This document shows, in pieces, positions 34,669 through 42,710 of a stretch of DNA of 64,000 bases. The notes under the pieces were generated by a model. It searched no databases. It saw nothing but the letters and a program-made list of their open reading frames with translations, and was not told where the DNA came from. Location: assembly GCF_014042355.1 (NCBI RefSeq), contig NZ_JACEZU010000016.1, positions 1 through 64,000 of the forward strand. Reading direction: 5' to 3'. Source of the stretch: Rugamonas apoptosis. Lineage in GTDB: Bacteria > Pseudomonadota > Gammaproteobacteria > Burkholderiales > Burkholderiaceae_D. A program made the position numbers and the translations under genes. The first letter of the stretch is position 1. Each line of letters begins with the position of its first letter.

Positions 34669-34701
34669 AAAAAAGCCACCGCAGGTTGCCCTGGGGTGGC
34701 T
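34669..34701 (-). terminator. Intrinsic terminator of the ribBA-ribH-nusB operon
   Basis: On the minus strand AGCCACC pairs with GGTGGCT around a 14-base loop (which can itself pair, CCAGGGC / GCCCTGG-like), followed by five T residues, 28 bases past nusB. Confidence 0.82.
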
Positions 34702-34728
34702 CTCGTCTGACGGGCTGGCCCGTACTGC

Positions 34729-35199
34729 TTAGCGCTTCTTGTCCGCCGCCACTTCGTCGGGACGGATCTTGGCGGCCAGCTTGTCCAGCACGCCGTTGAC
34801 ATACTTGTGGCCGTCGATACCGCCGAACGACTTGGTCAGCTCCACCGCCTCGTTGATGACGACGCGGTACGGGATTTCCAGGTTGTTCTTCAGCTCGAAC
34901 GCGCCGATCAGCAGCACAGCGTGCTCCACGGGCGACAATTCATTGATGCCGCGGTCGACCAGCGGGGCGAACGTGTCGCGCAGCGCCACGGAATCCTTGA
35001 TCGCGCCATACAGCAGTGCGCTGAAATGGTCGCCATCGGCCTTGTCGAAGCCATGCGCGCCGCGGATGTTGTTGACGATGGTGGTCGCGTCTTCATTGTT
35101 CAGCAGCCACTGATACAGACCCTGCAACGCAAACTCGCGCGCGCGGTGGCGCGGCGTACGGTTCTTGCTAGGGTTGGCGTGCAAAGTTTTCTCTGTCAT
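34729..35199 (-). CDS. nusB: Transcription antitermination factor NusB
   Basis: A 156-residue all-helical protein that binds boxA RNA with NusE (S10) for rRNA antitermination. Typical motifs are [18 protein letters not shown] near the N-terminus, [16 protein letters not shown] and [19 protein letters not shown]. Last gene of the ribBA-ribH-nusB set, 84 bases after ribH, as in many proteobacteria. Confidence 0.97.
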   Translation of the reverse strand: MTEKTLHANPSKNRTPRHRAREFALQGLYQWLLNNEDATTIVNNIRGAHGFDKADGDHFSALLYGAIKDSVALRDTFAPLVDRGINELSPVEHAVLLIGAFELKNNLEIPYRVVINEAVELTKSFGGIDGHKYVNGVLDKLAAKIRPDEVAADKKR

Positions 35200-35283
35200 G
35201 GTTTCCTACCTGTTCTCATTACTTACACTACAAACTACAAATGCGGCCCCGCGCCCGCTTGTGGCAGGCGCGGCGTGCCGTTC

Positions 35284-35772
35284 TTACTCTTCTTCGTCGC
35301 CGTCCTGGTTCAGTTCTTCCAGCGCGATGGCCAGGTTGGCCATCTCGACGGCCACGCGGGCCGCGTCGGCGCCCTTGACGGCCATACGCACTTCCGCCTG
35401 CTCGTCGTTCTCGGTGGTCAGCACGGCGTTGGCGATGGGGATGCCATAGTCCAGGCCGATGCGGGTGATGCCGGCGCCCGACTCATTCGAGACCAGCTCG
35501 AAGTGGTAGGTTTCACCGCGAATCACGGCGCCCAGGGCGATCAGGGCGTCGAACTGCTGGGATTCCGCCATCTTTTGCAGGATCAGCGGGATTTCCAGCG
35601 CGCCCGGCACGGTCACGTGCAGCACGTCTTCATCGGCGACGCCCAGGTGCTTGAGCTCGGCCAGGCAGGCCGACAGCAAGCCGTGGCACACGTCTTCGTT
35701 GAAACGGGCCTGGACGATACCGACGCGCAAACCGTCGCCGGACATATTGGTTTCGTAGCTACCTACGGTCAT
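35284..35772 (-). CDS. ribH: 6,7-dimethyl-8-ribityllumazine synthase
   Basis: A 162-residue lumazine synthase, the penultimate step of riboflavin synthesis, condensing DHBP with the ribitylaminouracil. [24 protein letters not shown] and [20 protein letters not shown] are the family's substrate-binding segments, with the catalytic His in YHFE. It ends in an acidic tail (DGDEEE). It follows ribBA by 40 bases. Confidence 0.97.
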   Translation of the reverse strand: MTVGSYETNMSGDGLRVGIVQARFNEDVCHGLLSACLAELKHLGVADEDVLHVTVPGALEIPLILQKMAESQQFDALIALGAVIRGETYHFELVSNESGAGITRIGLDYGIPIANAVLTTENDEQAEVRMAVKGADAARVAVEMANLAIALEELNQDGDEEE

Positions 35773-35812
35773 GGCATACCTCTTCTTGATGTTGGGTGAT
35801 ATAGCTGGGGTG

Positions 35813-36925
35813 TTATTGCTGCGGCTTGGTCATGTAGCCGGTCACTTCCAGGTTGAAGCCTGTCATCGACGGCATCTTGCGTGGGCTGGCCAGCAGCTGC
35901 ATCTTGCACACACCCAGGTCGCGCAGGATCTGAGCGCCGATGCCGTAGCTGCGCAAGTCCATGCTGGCAGCACGGCCTTTCGGCTTGGTTTCCGGCTGGT
36001 CCAGCGCCGCGAACTGGGCGAACAGCTGGTCGGCCGTCTCCTCGCAGTTCAGCAGCACGATCACGCCACGGTCGGCGGCCTTGATGGCGGCCAGCGAGGA
36101 CGAGATGTTCCACGAGTGGGTGGTGGCTTCCGATTCCAGCAAGTCCAGGATGGAAACCGGCTGGTGCACGCGCACCAGCGCTTCCTTGCCCGGGCCCATT
36201 TCGCCATGCACCAGCGCCAGGTGGGCCGAACCGCTCGGCTTGTCGCGGAACGCGATCATGCGGAAGCTGCCCTGCGCCGTGTGCAACGGACGCTCGGCGA
36301 TGCGCTCGACCAGGCTTTCGTTCTGGCTGCGGTAGTGGATCAGGTCGGCGATGGTGCCGATCTTCAGGCCGTGTTCCTTGGCGAATTCCAGCAAGTCCGG
36401 CAGGCGCGCCATGGTGCCGTCGTCCTTCATGATCTCGCAGATCACGGAGGCCGGGGTCAGGCCGGCCATGGCCGTCAGGTCGCAACCGGCTTCCGTATGG
36501 CCGGCGCGCATCAGCACGCCACCCTTTTGGGCTTTCAACGGGAAGATGTGGCCGGGCTGCACGATATCGGTCGGCAGCGTGTCCTTGGCCACGGCCACCT
36601 GGATGGTCTTGGCGCGGTCGGCGGCGGAAATGCCGGTCGTCACGCCTTCGGCCGCTTCAATGGAAACGGTGAAGTTGGTGCCGAACGCGGTGCCGTTACG
36701 GGTCGACATCATCGACAGGTTCAGCTGGTCGCAGCGTTCTTCGGTCAGGGTCAGGCAAACCAGGCCGCGCGCGTGCTTGACCATGAAGTTGATCGCCTCC
36801 GGCGTGACGAAATCGGCCGCGAGCACCAGGTCGCCCTCGTTTTCGCGGTCTTCTTCATCCACCAGTATCACCATGCGGCCAGCGCGCAGTTCGGCGACGA
36901 TTTCTTCGGTGCTGGAAATTGACAT
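35813..36925 (-). CDS. ribBA: 3,4-dihydroxy-2-butanone-4-phosphate synthase with degenerate GTP cyclohydrolase II-like domain
   Basis: A 370-residue protein. Residues 1-205 form a complete DHBP synthase ([41 protein letters not shown]). Residues 210-370 align with GTP cyclohydrolase II but lack the zinc motif (normally C-x2-GD, then SLRCDC) and the catalytic block; the equivalent region reads [20 protein letters not shown]. This makes it a RibBX-type protein: RibB should be active, while the RibA half is probably non-catalytic or regulatory. A separate functional ribA is expected elsewhere. No FMN riboswitch was seen in the 170 bases upstream. Confidence 0.92.
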   Translation of the reverse strand: MSISSTEEIVAELRAGRMVILVDEEDRENEGDLVLAADFVTPEAINFMVKHARGLVCLTLTEERCDQLNLSMMSTRNGTAFGTNFTVSIEAAEGVTTGISAADRAKTIQVAVAKDTLPTDIVQPGHIFPLKAQKGGVLMRAGHTEAGCDLTAMAGLTPASVICEIMKDDGTMARLPDLLEFAKEHGLKIGTIADLIHYRSQNESLVERIAERPLHTAQGSFRMIAFRDKPSGSAHLALVHGEMGPGKEALVRVHQPVSILDLLESEATTHSWNISSSLAAIKAADRGVIVLLNCEETADQLFAQFAALDQPETKPKGRAASMDLRSYGIGAQILRDLGVCKMQLLASPRKMPSMTGFNLEVTGYMTKPQQ

Positions 36926-37097
36926 TTTTAATCCTTAGTAGCTGAGCAAGAACTTTTCTTAACCTGCTATTTTAAAGGATTTTGGCCCCATCCATCCGGC
37001 CAAACTGCCTTTTATCCCGCTCTAATGGTGTGCTTCTTCAGTTTTAGCACGCCGCCTACCCACCAATTCGCTGTCTTCGGGCCGCATTTTCCGGCTT

Positions 37098-37451
37098 TCA
37101 CACCAGCACCTGCCGGGTCTGGCGCAAAAACGCGTGCACTTGCGCCTCGATGGCTGGTTCCACCATCGTCACCGGGCGCCGCCCGTGCGGGCACGGCAGG
37201 CTGGGCGTGGTGCCGAACAGGCGGCAGATCAGGGGCCGCTCGGCGTAAGCGCCGCAGCCGGACGGTTGCAAATGCGGACAACTCCACTCGGCCAGCGCCC
37301 GCTCGCGCTCGGCGGCACTACGTTCAGGCAGGCGCGCCATTTCCTCGCTGGACGCGGTGACGGGGCCGCAACAGTCATGGCAACCAGGCACACATTCGAA
37401 GGCAGGGATGCGGCGGCGCAGGAAGCGCAATGCGTAGACGCGGTCGTTCAT
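37098..37451 (-). CDS. YkgJ-family cysteine-cluster protein
   Basis: A 117-residue protein with the CxxxCxxCC cluster of the YkgJ family (C20, C24, C27, C28 in ECVPGCHDCCG). The downstream motif CGAYAERPLICRLFG also fits the family. It is thought to bind zinc or an iron-sulfur cluster; function unknown. It lies 172 bases upstream of ribBA in the same direction. Confidence 0.87.
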   Translation of the reverse strand: MNDRVYALRFLRRRIPAFECVPGCHDCCGPVTASSEEMARLPERSAAERERALAEWSCPHLQPSGCGAYAERPLICRLFGTTPSLPCPHGRRPVTMVEPAIEAQVHAFLRQTRQVLV

Positions 37452-37563
37452 GGCTGGCGTGAGACAAAAATCATTATCATCCTATGATAATAGGAACATC
37501 ATAAAAAGCAGGTAAAATGGCAGCCCGAGTAACATCAGGGCAGCCCGCCGAAGTATCTCATCC

Positions 37564-38427
37564 ATGCATAATCCCCAGCGCGACGACGAAATTACCCTGC
37601 CACCCCGCTTTGAAGACGTGATCGCGGACAGTGCCGGCCTGCCATTCACCTACGATTACGGCGACATGCGCACGCTGCATTTCGACGAGCGCTTCATCCA
37701 GAGCGCCATGCGCATCTCCCAGCCCGACGAACTACTGCTGAGCTACACGCGCGCCATGATGGGCTTTTTGTTGTTCCAGCCGCAACCGCGCCACATCCTC
37801 ATGATAGGCCTGGGCGGCGGTTCGCTGGCCAAATATTGCTACCGCCATTTGCCCGACAGCCGCATCACCGTGGTGGAACTGGACCCGGCCATTATCGCCC
37901 TGCGCGACCGCTTCCATGTGCCCGACAACAATGAACGCTTCCAGGTGATCCAGGCCGATGCCGTCGATTATGTGGCCACGCTGCGGGAATCGGTCGACGT
38001 CTTGGTGCACGATGGCTACGGCCCCGACGGCCTGCCCGCCCCGCTCAGCGCCACGCCTTTCTACCGCCAGTGCCTGAAAGCACTCACGCCCGGCGGCGTA
38101 CTGGTATCGAACCTGTGGGGCGAGGACCTGGACTTGCTGCCGGCCATGCAGCGGCTGCACAGTGTGTTCGACGCCAAATTGTGGTGGTGCCACGCCCAGC
38201 ACTGCCTGAACCGCATCGTCTTCTCCTGCAAGGACATCGATGTCGACGCGTTCCAGTCCAACCTGGCGCGCCGCGCCGTGCAGCAAGATTTACGGCACAG
38301 CGAACTGGGGCTGTGCCATGTGGCGCAGAACCTGTCCACCTCGGCTGGCCGCAGCCAGGCCGATTTCGACGCCATCGCCGGCAATGACATGTACGCCGCC
38401 TACATGGGCGATCACGCCGCCGGCTGA
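37564..38427 (+). CDS. Spermidine synthase-like methyltransferase-fold protein
   Basis: A 287-residue Rossmann-fold protein of the spermidine synthase superfamily. ILMIGLGGGSLAKYCYRHLP is the nucleotide-binding glycine motif and ITVVELDPAIIALRDRF the following acidic one; HDGYGPDGLP sits where polyamine synthases have the DxxD/DAYD active-site segment. The N-terminus lacks the usual speE start. It may be a true aminopropyltransferase or one of the many look-alikes of unknown role. A single gene, convergent with a YoaK-like gene. Confidence 0.75.
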   Translation: MHNPQRDDEITLPPRFEDVIADSAGLPFTYDYGDMRTLHFDERFIQSAMRISQPDELLLSYTRAMMGFLLFQPQPRHILMIGLGGGSLAKYCYRHLPDSRITVVELDPAIIALRDRFHVPDNNERFQVIQADAVDYVATLRESVDVLVHDGYGPDGLPAPLSATPFYRQCLKALTPGGVLVSNLWGEDLDLLPAMQRLHSVFDAKLWWCHAQHCLNRIVFSCKDIDVDAFQSNLARRAVQQDLRHSELGLCHVAQNLSTSAGRSQADFDAIAGNDMYAAYMGDHAAG

Positions 38428-38431
38428 AGGA

Positions 38432-38479
38432 CGGGCTTGCGGCTTGCGAGCTTGGGGCTTGGGGCTCGCGGCTTGCGGG
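38432..38479. repeat. Degenerate 7-8-base tandem repeat (GGCTTG units)
   Basis: About six consecutive units of the form CGGCTTG / GGGCTTG / CGAGCTTG lie immediately after the spermidine-synthase-like gene. It is a short low-complexity array of slippage type. Confidence 0.6.
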
Positions 38480-38509
38480 AGGTTGACAATCCCACCCTAT
38501 TTTGCCGCC

Positions 38510-39277
38510 TCAGGCGTGCTTGCGAAAGCGGCGCCAGCGCACCAGCACGTCATCCAACACGGGGATGATGGCCAGCGCCAGCAATAACGCCGACAGTGGC
38601 ACGGTCGAGGCGAAACCGATGTGTTTGAAGCCCAGCGCGCCCACCACGCCACCCACGAAGAACATGCTCAACAGTGCGATCAGCAGTTTCAACCGTTCGC
38701 GGTTGGCCATCACCTTGGGCATGGCCGTATGGTCCTGTTCCATATTCCAGTAGACCAGCTTGCCCAACTCAATGCCCAGGTCCGTCACCAGACCGGTGAC
38801 GTGGGTGGTGCGGATCTCGGACTTGGAAATCTTGGTGATGATGGCGTTCTGCAGCCCCATGATGTAGCACAGCAGCATGACGGTGACAGGCACGAACAGC
38901 CCCATCTGCAGCGATAGATTCGCGCCCAGCAAACCGAAACCCAGCAACAGAGCCGCTTCCAGCAGCAGCGACAGCGCGTACTCACTGTGCAAATGCTGGC
39001 GCCGGGCCCAGTTGATCAGGATGGCCGAACTGGCCGCGCCGGACAGGAAGGAGACAATAGCGCCCAGGCCGGACAAGGCCAGCGTCACATTGCCCAGCGC
39101 CAGATCGTCGGCCATCGACGACACCACACCCGTCATGTGTGAGGTATAGGTGCGCACGGCGAGAAAGCCGCCCGCGTTGGTGGCCCCCGCGACGAAGGTC
39201 AACACCAGGCCCAGCAACTGGTTCGCCTCGGAGGTGCGCTTTCTGCCGGACAGGCGGCGAAGAAACAGGATGGCCAT
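38510..39277 (-). CDS. YoaK/DUF1275 family membrane protein
   Basis: A 255-residue protein with about six hydrophobic helices. VLTFVAGATNAGGFLAVRTY followed by TSHMTGVVSSMADDL is the DUF1275 (YoaK) signature, and YIMGLQNAIITKISKSEIRTTHVTG is the second conserved block. The family's function is unknown. A monocistronic gene with an AT-rich 260-base upstream region (39278-39538) that holds no other recognised feature. Confidence 0.88.
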   Translation of the reverse strand: MAILFLRRLSGRKRTSEANQLLGLVLTFVAGATNAGGFLAVRTYTSHMTGVVSSMADDLALGNVTLALSGLGAIVSFLSGAASSAILINWARRQHLHSEYALSLLLEAALLLGFGLLGANLSLQMGLFVPVTVMLLCYIMGLQNAIITKISKSEIRTTHVTGLVTDLGIELGKLVYWNMEQDHTAMPKVMANRERLKLLIALLSMFFVGGVVGALGFKHIGFASTVPLSALLLALAIIPVLDDVLVRWRRFRKHA

Positions 39278-39538
39278 AATCGATCGTCAACATTGCGCTG
39301 TCGGCAAGGCCGCAGCTTGAATACCAACAGGAACAACATACGACATCCGCAGCCTAACTGCTGGGAAAATCAGCTTTTGTGGCAAATTTACTTATTCTGC
39401 GCCACAAAAACACGCACACCGTATGCACATGATATTAACATCTAACGAGCATGGTGCGGACTTATCTGATCATTTCATGAGCAGGCCAGCATGATAATTC
39501 GATTACAATGCAGCTTTTGACTCGCCCATCTCCGCGCC

Positions 39539-39733
39539 ATGGAAACCAAATCCGCCCGCCTGACGATATTGATCGATCCAGTGAAGAAGAAAGCGTTTGA
39601 AGAATTGTGCGCGGCACAGGACCTGACGCCGTCGCAAGTGGTGCGCCAGCTGATCCGTGGCTATCTGGACAAGCATGGCGTGTCCTACGCGACCAAGAGC
39701 AAAATCAAGGGCGTCCTCGTCAGCGACGACTGA
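39539..39733 (+). CDS. Small ribbon-helix-helix protein
   Basis: A 64-residue protein. ARLTILIDPVKKKAFEELCAAQD followed by LTPSQVVRQLIRGYLDKHG has the beta-strand then two-helix pattern of Arc/MetJ/CopG-type DNA-binding domains. No toxin partner follows. It may be a stand-alone transcriptional repressor or a housekeeping RHH protein. The start sits at the end of an AT-rich intergenic region. Confidence 0.7.
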   Translation: METKSARLTILIDPVKKKAFEELCAAQDLTPSQVVRQLIRGYLDKHGVSYATKSKIKGVLVSDD

Positions 39734-39759
39734 ACTTCCCTTTTCGGCCATACAAAACA

Positions 39760-39799
39760 ATCGGGGACGTAACACAATTAGATGTGTTACGTCCCCGAT
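39760..39799. repeat. Long perfect palindrome (REP-like element)
   Basis: A 17-bp perfect inverted repeat, ATCGGGGACGTAACACA and its complement, encloses a six-base loop. Read on the minus strand it is followed by TTGTTTT and could end ribE transcription. The motif has the look of a dispersed extragenic palindrome; from memory similar GGGGACGTAACAC sequences recur in betaproteobacteria near IS200-like transposases. Confidence 0.65.
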
Positions 39800-39833
39800 G
39801 TCGTTAGCTGGCGGGCACAGCGTGCCCCACCAC

Positions 39834-40469
39834 TCAGTTCGCCGTCTGCGTCACCGACAGCATGCGTTCCACGTAGCGGGCGATCAGGTCGATTTCCAGG
39901 TTGACCTTGGCGCCAGGCTTCAAATGCTTGAGCGTGGTCATGGCGATCGTGTGCGGGATCAGGTTGATGGAGAACTGGCACACCAGTTGCTCGCCGCTGC
40001 CGATGTCGGTCACGCGATTGACTGTCAGCGACACGCCGTTGACAACGATGGAACCTTTGAACGCCAGATATTTGGCCAAGTCGTGCGGCGCTTCGATCAC
40101 CAGTTCCCAGGATTCGCCCACGGCTTCGAACTTGCGCACCACACCCAGACCATCGACGTGGCCCGACACCAGGTGACCGCCCAGGCGCTCGGCCAAGGTC
40201 AGCGCTTTTTCCAGGTTCACTTCCGTGGTCGTATCCAGGCCCACGGTGCAGTTCAGACTTTCGCGCGAGACATCGACCACGAAGCTGTCAGCGGTCTTTT
40301 CCACCACCGTCATGCAGGCGCCGTTAATGGCGATCGAGTCGCCCAGCGCGACGTCGGCCAGCGGCAGGCCGCCCGCGTTGACGTGCAGGCGCACACCCGC
40401 CTCCAGGCCGCCAGCCAGCGGCTGTACGGATTCAATTTTGCCGATGGCGGCGACGATTCCAGTAAACAT
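39834..40469 (-). CDS. ribE: Riboflavin synthase alpha chain
   Basis: A 211-residue enzyme that dismutates two lumazines to riboflavin. It has the two tandem lumazine-binding domains: MFTGIVAAIGKIE with SIAINGACMTV, then GHLVSGHVDGLG with SIVVNGVSLTVN. Length is typical. Twelve bases separate it from ribD upstream, so the two form one unit. Confidence 0.97.
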   Translation of the reverse strand: MFTGIVAAIGKIESVQPLAGGLEAGVRLHVNAGGLPLADVALGDSIAINGACMTVVEKTADSFVVDVSRESLNCTVGLDTTTEVNLEKALTLAERLGGHLVSGHVDGLGVVRKFEAVGESWELVIEAPHDLAKYLAFKGSIVVNGVSLTVNRVTDIGSGEQLVCQFSINLIPHTIAMTTLKHLKPGAKVNLEIDLIARYVERMLSVTQTAN

Positions 40470-40481
40470 GCGATACCAATC

Positions 40482-41579
40482 TTAAAGTGGGTTGAATCGG
40501 GCAAGGATACGCAAATCGGCACCGACTTGCTTAACCTCGTGAAATTTGAGCGTGTGCTTGCGCGACAAGTCCGTCAGCGCCGGCAAGGCGAACATGCCTT
40601 GCGCATCGCCCAGCAGCACGGGCGCCAGGTAGACCAGCAATTCGTCGACGCAGCCTTCCCGTATCAGCGAACCGTTGAGCTTGCCGCCGGCCTCCACATG
40701 CAACTCGTTGATCTGGCGCCGGCCCAGCTCGCGCATCAGTTCAGGCAAGTCGACCTTGCCGGCCGCGTTGGGCAGCATGATGATCTCGGCGCCGGCCGCG
40801 CGCAACGCCGCCTCCTTCTCCGGATCGGACACGGCGGCCACGATCCAGGTGCCGCCGCCTTCCAGCACGCGGGCCTTGGGATCGATGTCGAGCTTGCTAT
40901 CGACGACGATGCGGCGCGGCTGGCGCGGCGTGTCCACGGCCCGCACATTGAGCTGGGGATCGTCCGCTTTGACGGTGCCGATGCCGGTCAGGATCGCGCA
41001 TGCGCGGGCACGCCACGCGTGGCCGTCGGCGCGCGCTTCCGGCCCCGTGATCCACTGGCTCTGGCCGTTGTGCAGGGCCGTCATGCCATCCAGGCTGGCG
41101 GCCGACTTCATGCGCACCCACGGCAGGCCGCGCTGCATGCGCGAAAAGAAGCCGATATTCATTTCATGGGCCGCCTCGGCCAGCACGCCGGACGAGACGG
41201 CGATGCCGGCTGCCGCCAGCTTGGCCAGGCCCTGCCCCGCCACCAGCGGGTTGGGGTCTTCCATGGCGGCCACCACACGGCCCAGGCCGGCGCGCACCAG
41301 CGCATCGGAACAGGGCGGCGTGCGGCCGTAATGGTTGCAGGGCTCCAGCGTGACATAGGCGGTGGCGCCGCGCACGTCATGGCCACGGGCCTGGGCATCC
41401 TTGAGCGCCTGGATTTCCGCATGGTCGAAACCGGCCGCCTGGGTCACACCGGCGCCGATCACGTGGCCGTCGCGCACGATCACGCAACCAATGCGCGGAT
41501 TGGGCGAGGTGGTGTACAAGCCTTTGGCGGCCCATTCCAGGGCCAGGGTCATGCCGTCGAGGTCGTTGCGTATTTCCAT
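40482..41579 (-). CDS. ribD: Bifunctional riboflavin deaminase/reductase RibD
   Basis: A 365-residue protein. The N-terminal deaminase has the zinc ligands HAE (DHAEIQAL) and PCxxxGRTPPC (LEPCNHYGRTPPCSD). The C-terminal NADPH reductase starts near PWVRMKSAASLDGMTA. It converts the GTP cyclohydrolase II product toward ribitylaminouracil. It starts 32 bases after the fimT-like pseudopilin gene and could be read from the pilin operon as well as from its own promoter. Confidence 0.96.
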   Translation of the reverse strand: MEIRNDLDGMTLALEWAAKGLYTTSPNPRIGCVIVRDGHVIGAGVTQAAGFDHAEIQALKDAQARGHDVRGATAYVTLEPCNHYGRTPPCSDALVRAGLGRVVAAMEDPNPLVAGQGLAKLAAAGIAVSSGVLAEAAHEMNIGFFSRMQRGLPWVRMKSAASLDGMTALHNGQSQWITGPEARADGHAWRARACAILTGIGTVKADDPQLNVRAVDTPRQPRRIVVDSKLDIDPKARVLEGGGTWIVAAVSDPEKEAALRAAGAEIIMLPNAAGKVDLPELMRELGRRQINELHVEAGGKLNGSLIREGCVDELLVYLAPVLLGDAQGMFALPALTDLSRKHTLKFHEVKQVGADLRILARFNPL

Positions 41580-41611
41580 AGTCTTCCCGGCGCCGGCTCA
41601 GCGCCGGCGGC

Positions 41612-42214
41612 CTAGTCCGCCTCGGCCGCCGCCGTGCAGCCCACCGGTTGCACCAGCGGATCGCATACGCGCATCCGGCCCAGCATGTTGATCTTGATGT
41701 GACGCGCCTGCTGTCCCTGCAACAGCGACAGCGTGCCCCAGTGCGCCACCAGGCTATTGCCGGCGCTGCAACTGCGTCCAGCAGCATTATAAGCAAGGTA
41801 GAGCGGGACCGCACCGGAAGTGAAGGCCGACCGGATCACGATCTCGTCCGATAAGGCCTCCTGCCGATACAGCACGGGCTCGCCACCATCGGGGCGGGCG
41901 TTGCCATTGGCATCGACAAACACAACCCAGCCGCGCCGCCAGTCGACGCCGCCCGGCTCCAGCGGCGCCAGCGTGACGATGCGGCCACGGGCGATGGCCT
42001 GGGAACGGGTCAGGTCGATGGCGCTGCACAGGTCGTTGACGGCCGCGCGCAGGCGCGCCGCCTGCAGCAATTGCTGCAGGCCCGGCGCGGCCGTGCCGGC
42101 CAGGACGCCAGCCAGCGCCAGCACCACCAGCGCTTCGACCAGGCTGAAGGCGCGGGCACGCAGGCGCGGGCGCAGGATCACGCCGGCCAGTCGGCCACGA
42201 TAATGCCCGCTCAT
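41612..42214 (-). CDS. GspH/FimT-type pseudopilin
   Basis: A 200-residue minor pilin-like protein. A type III signal is near the N-terminus (leader of about 23 residues, then AFSLVEALVVLALAGVLAGT with E+5). The C-terminal half is FimT/GspH-like and cysteine-containing (CSAGN, CDPL, GCTAA). The ATG at 42214 was chosen because it overlaps the preceding stop (ATGA) and gives the usual leader; a much longer in-frame extension has no pilin features. Last pilin gene of the operon; minor pilins of this class prime type IV pilus assembly. Confidence 0.85.
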   Translation of the reverse strand: MSGHYRGRLAGVILRPRLRARAFSLVEALVVLALAGVLAGTAAPGLQQLLQAARLRAAVNDLCSAIDLTRSQAIARGRIVTLAPLEPGGVDWRRGWVVFVDANGNARPDGGEPVLYRQEALSDEIVIRSAFTSGAVPLYLAYNAAGRSCSAGNSLVAHWGTLSLLQGQQARHIKINMLGRMRVCDPLVQPVGCTAAAEAD

Positions 42215-42660
42215 GGCCAGCAGCGGGCGCCGGGCCCGGAAGCCAGCCGCAAGCCGGCGCTGGTCAGCGTCAGCTCCTGGCATTCCTCGTCGTGGAACTT
42301 GACGTCCACCATGCCAGTGCCTGGCCGGGCGATCAACCGCACGCATTGGCTGATCAACTCGCCTTCGCAAGCCTTGCCCTCCACCTCGTAGGCGCTGGTG
42401 TGGGCGTCGCTGCCGGTCCACCAGCGAAACAGCATGGCTTCCGGATCGGTGCTGCTGGATGAAAACGCGATGTAGCTGTTGTATTGTGAATAGTAGCGCT
42501 CCTGCTGCTGCATCAGCCGCATCAGGGCCGCCTCCCCTTCATTGCGCCGCACCCGTGTCACATGGTGTTGAAGACTGGGATAGGCTTGCGCCGCCAGCGC
42601 CCCGAAGATGACCAGCGTGACCAAGGCTTCCACCATGCTGAAGCCGCCTGACCGTTTCAT
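42211..42660 (-). CDS. PilE-like minor type IV pilin
   Basis: A 149-residue prepilin. The leader MKRSGG is followed by the processed N-terminus FSMVEALVTLVIFGALAAQAYP (E+5 present). The globular domain contains cysteines C98, C105, C126 and C147 by count. Short basic leader and length fit minor pilins of the PilE/ComP class encoded after pilY1. It overlaps fimT by four bases. Confidence 0.87.
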   Translation of the reverse strand: MKRSGGFSMVEALVTLVIFGALAAQAYPSLQHHVTRVRRNEGEAALMRLMQQQERYYSQYNSYIAFSSSSTDPEAMLFRWWTGSDAHTSAYEVEGKACEGELISQCVRLIARPGTGMVDVKFHDEECQELTLTSAGLRLASGPGARCWP

Positions 42661-42710
42661 GTTCGCCTCCTTTCGATGCCCTCGTCCCGACGCCCAGGCC
42701 AGATCCCGCG

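Noticed and set aside
36926-37097. FMN riboswitch upstream of ribBA
   Set aside because: The conserved RFN-element blocks could not be found in this interval.
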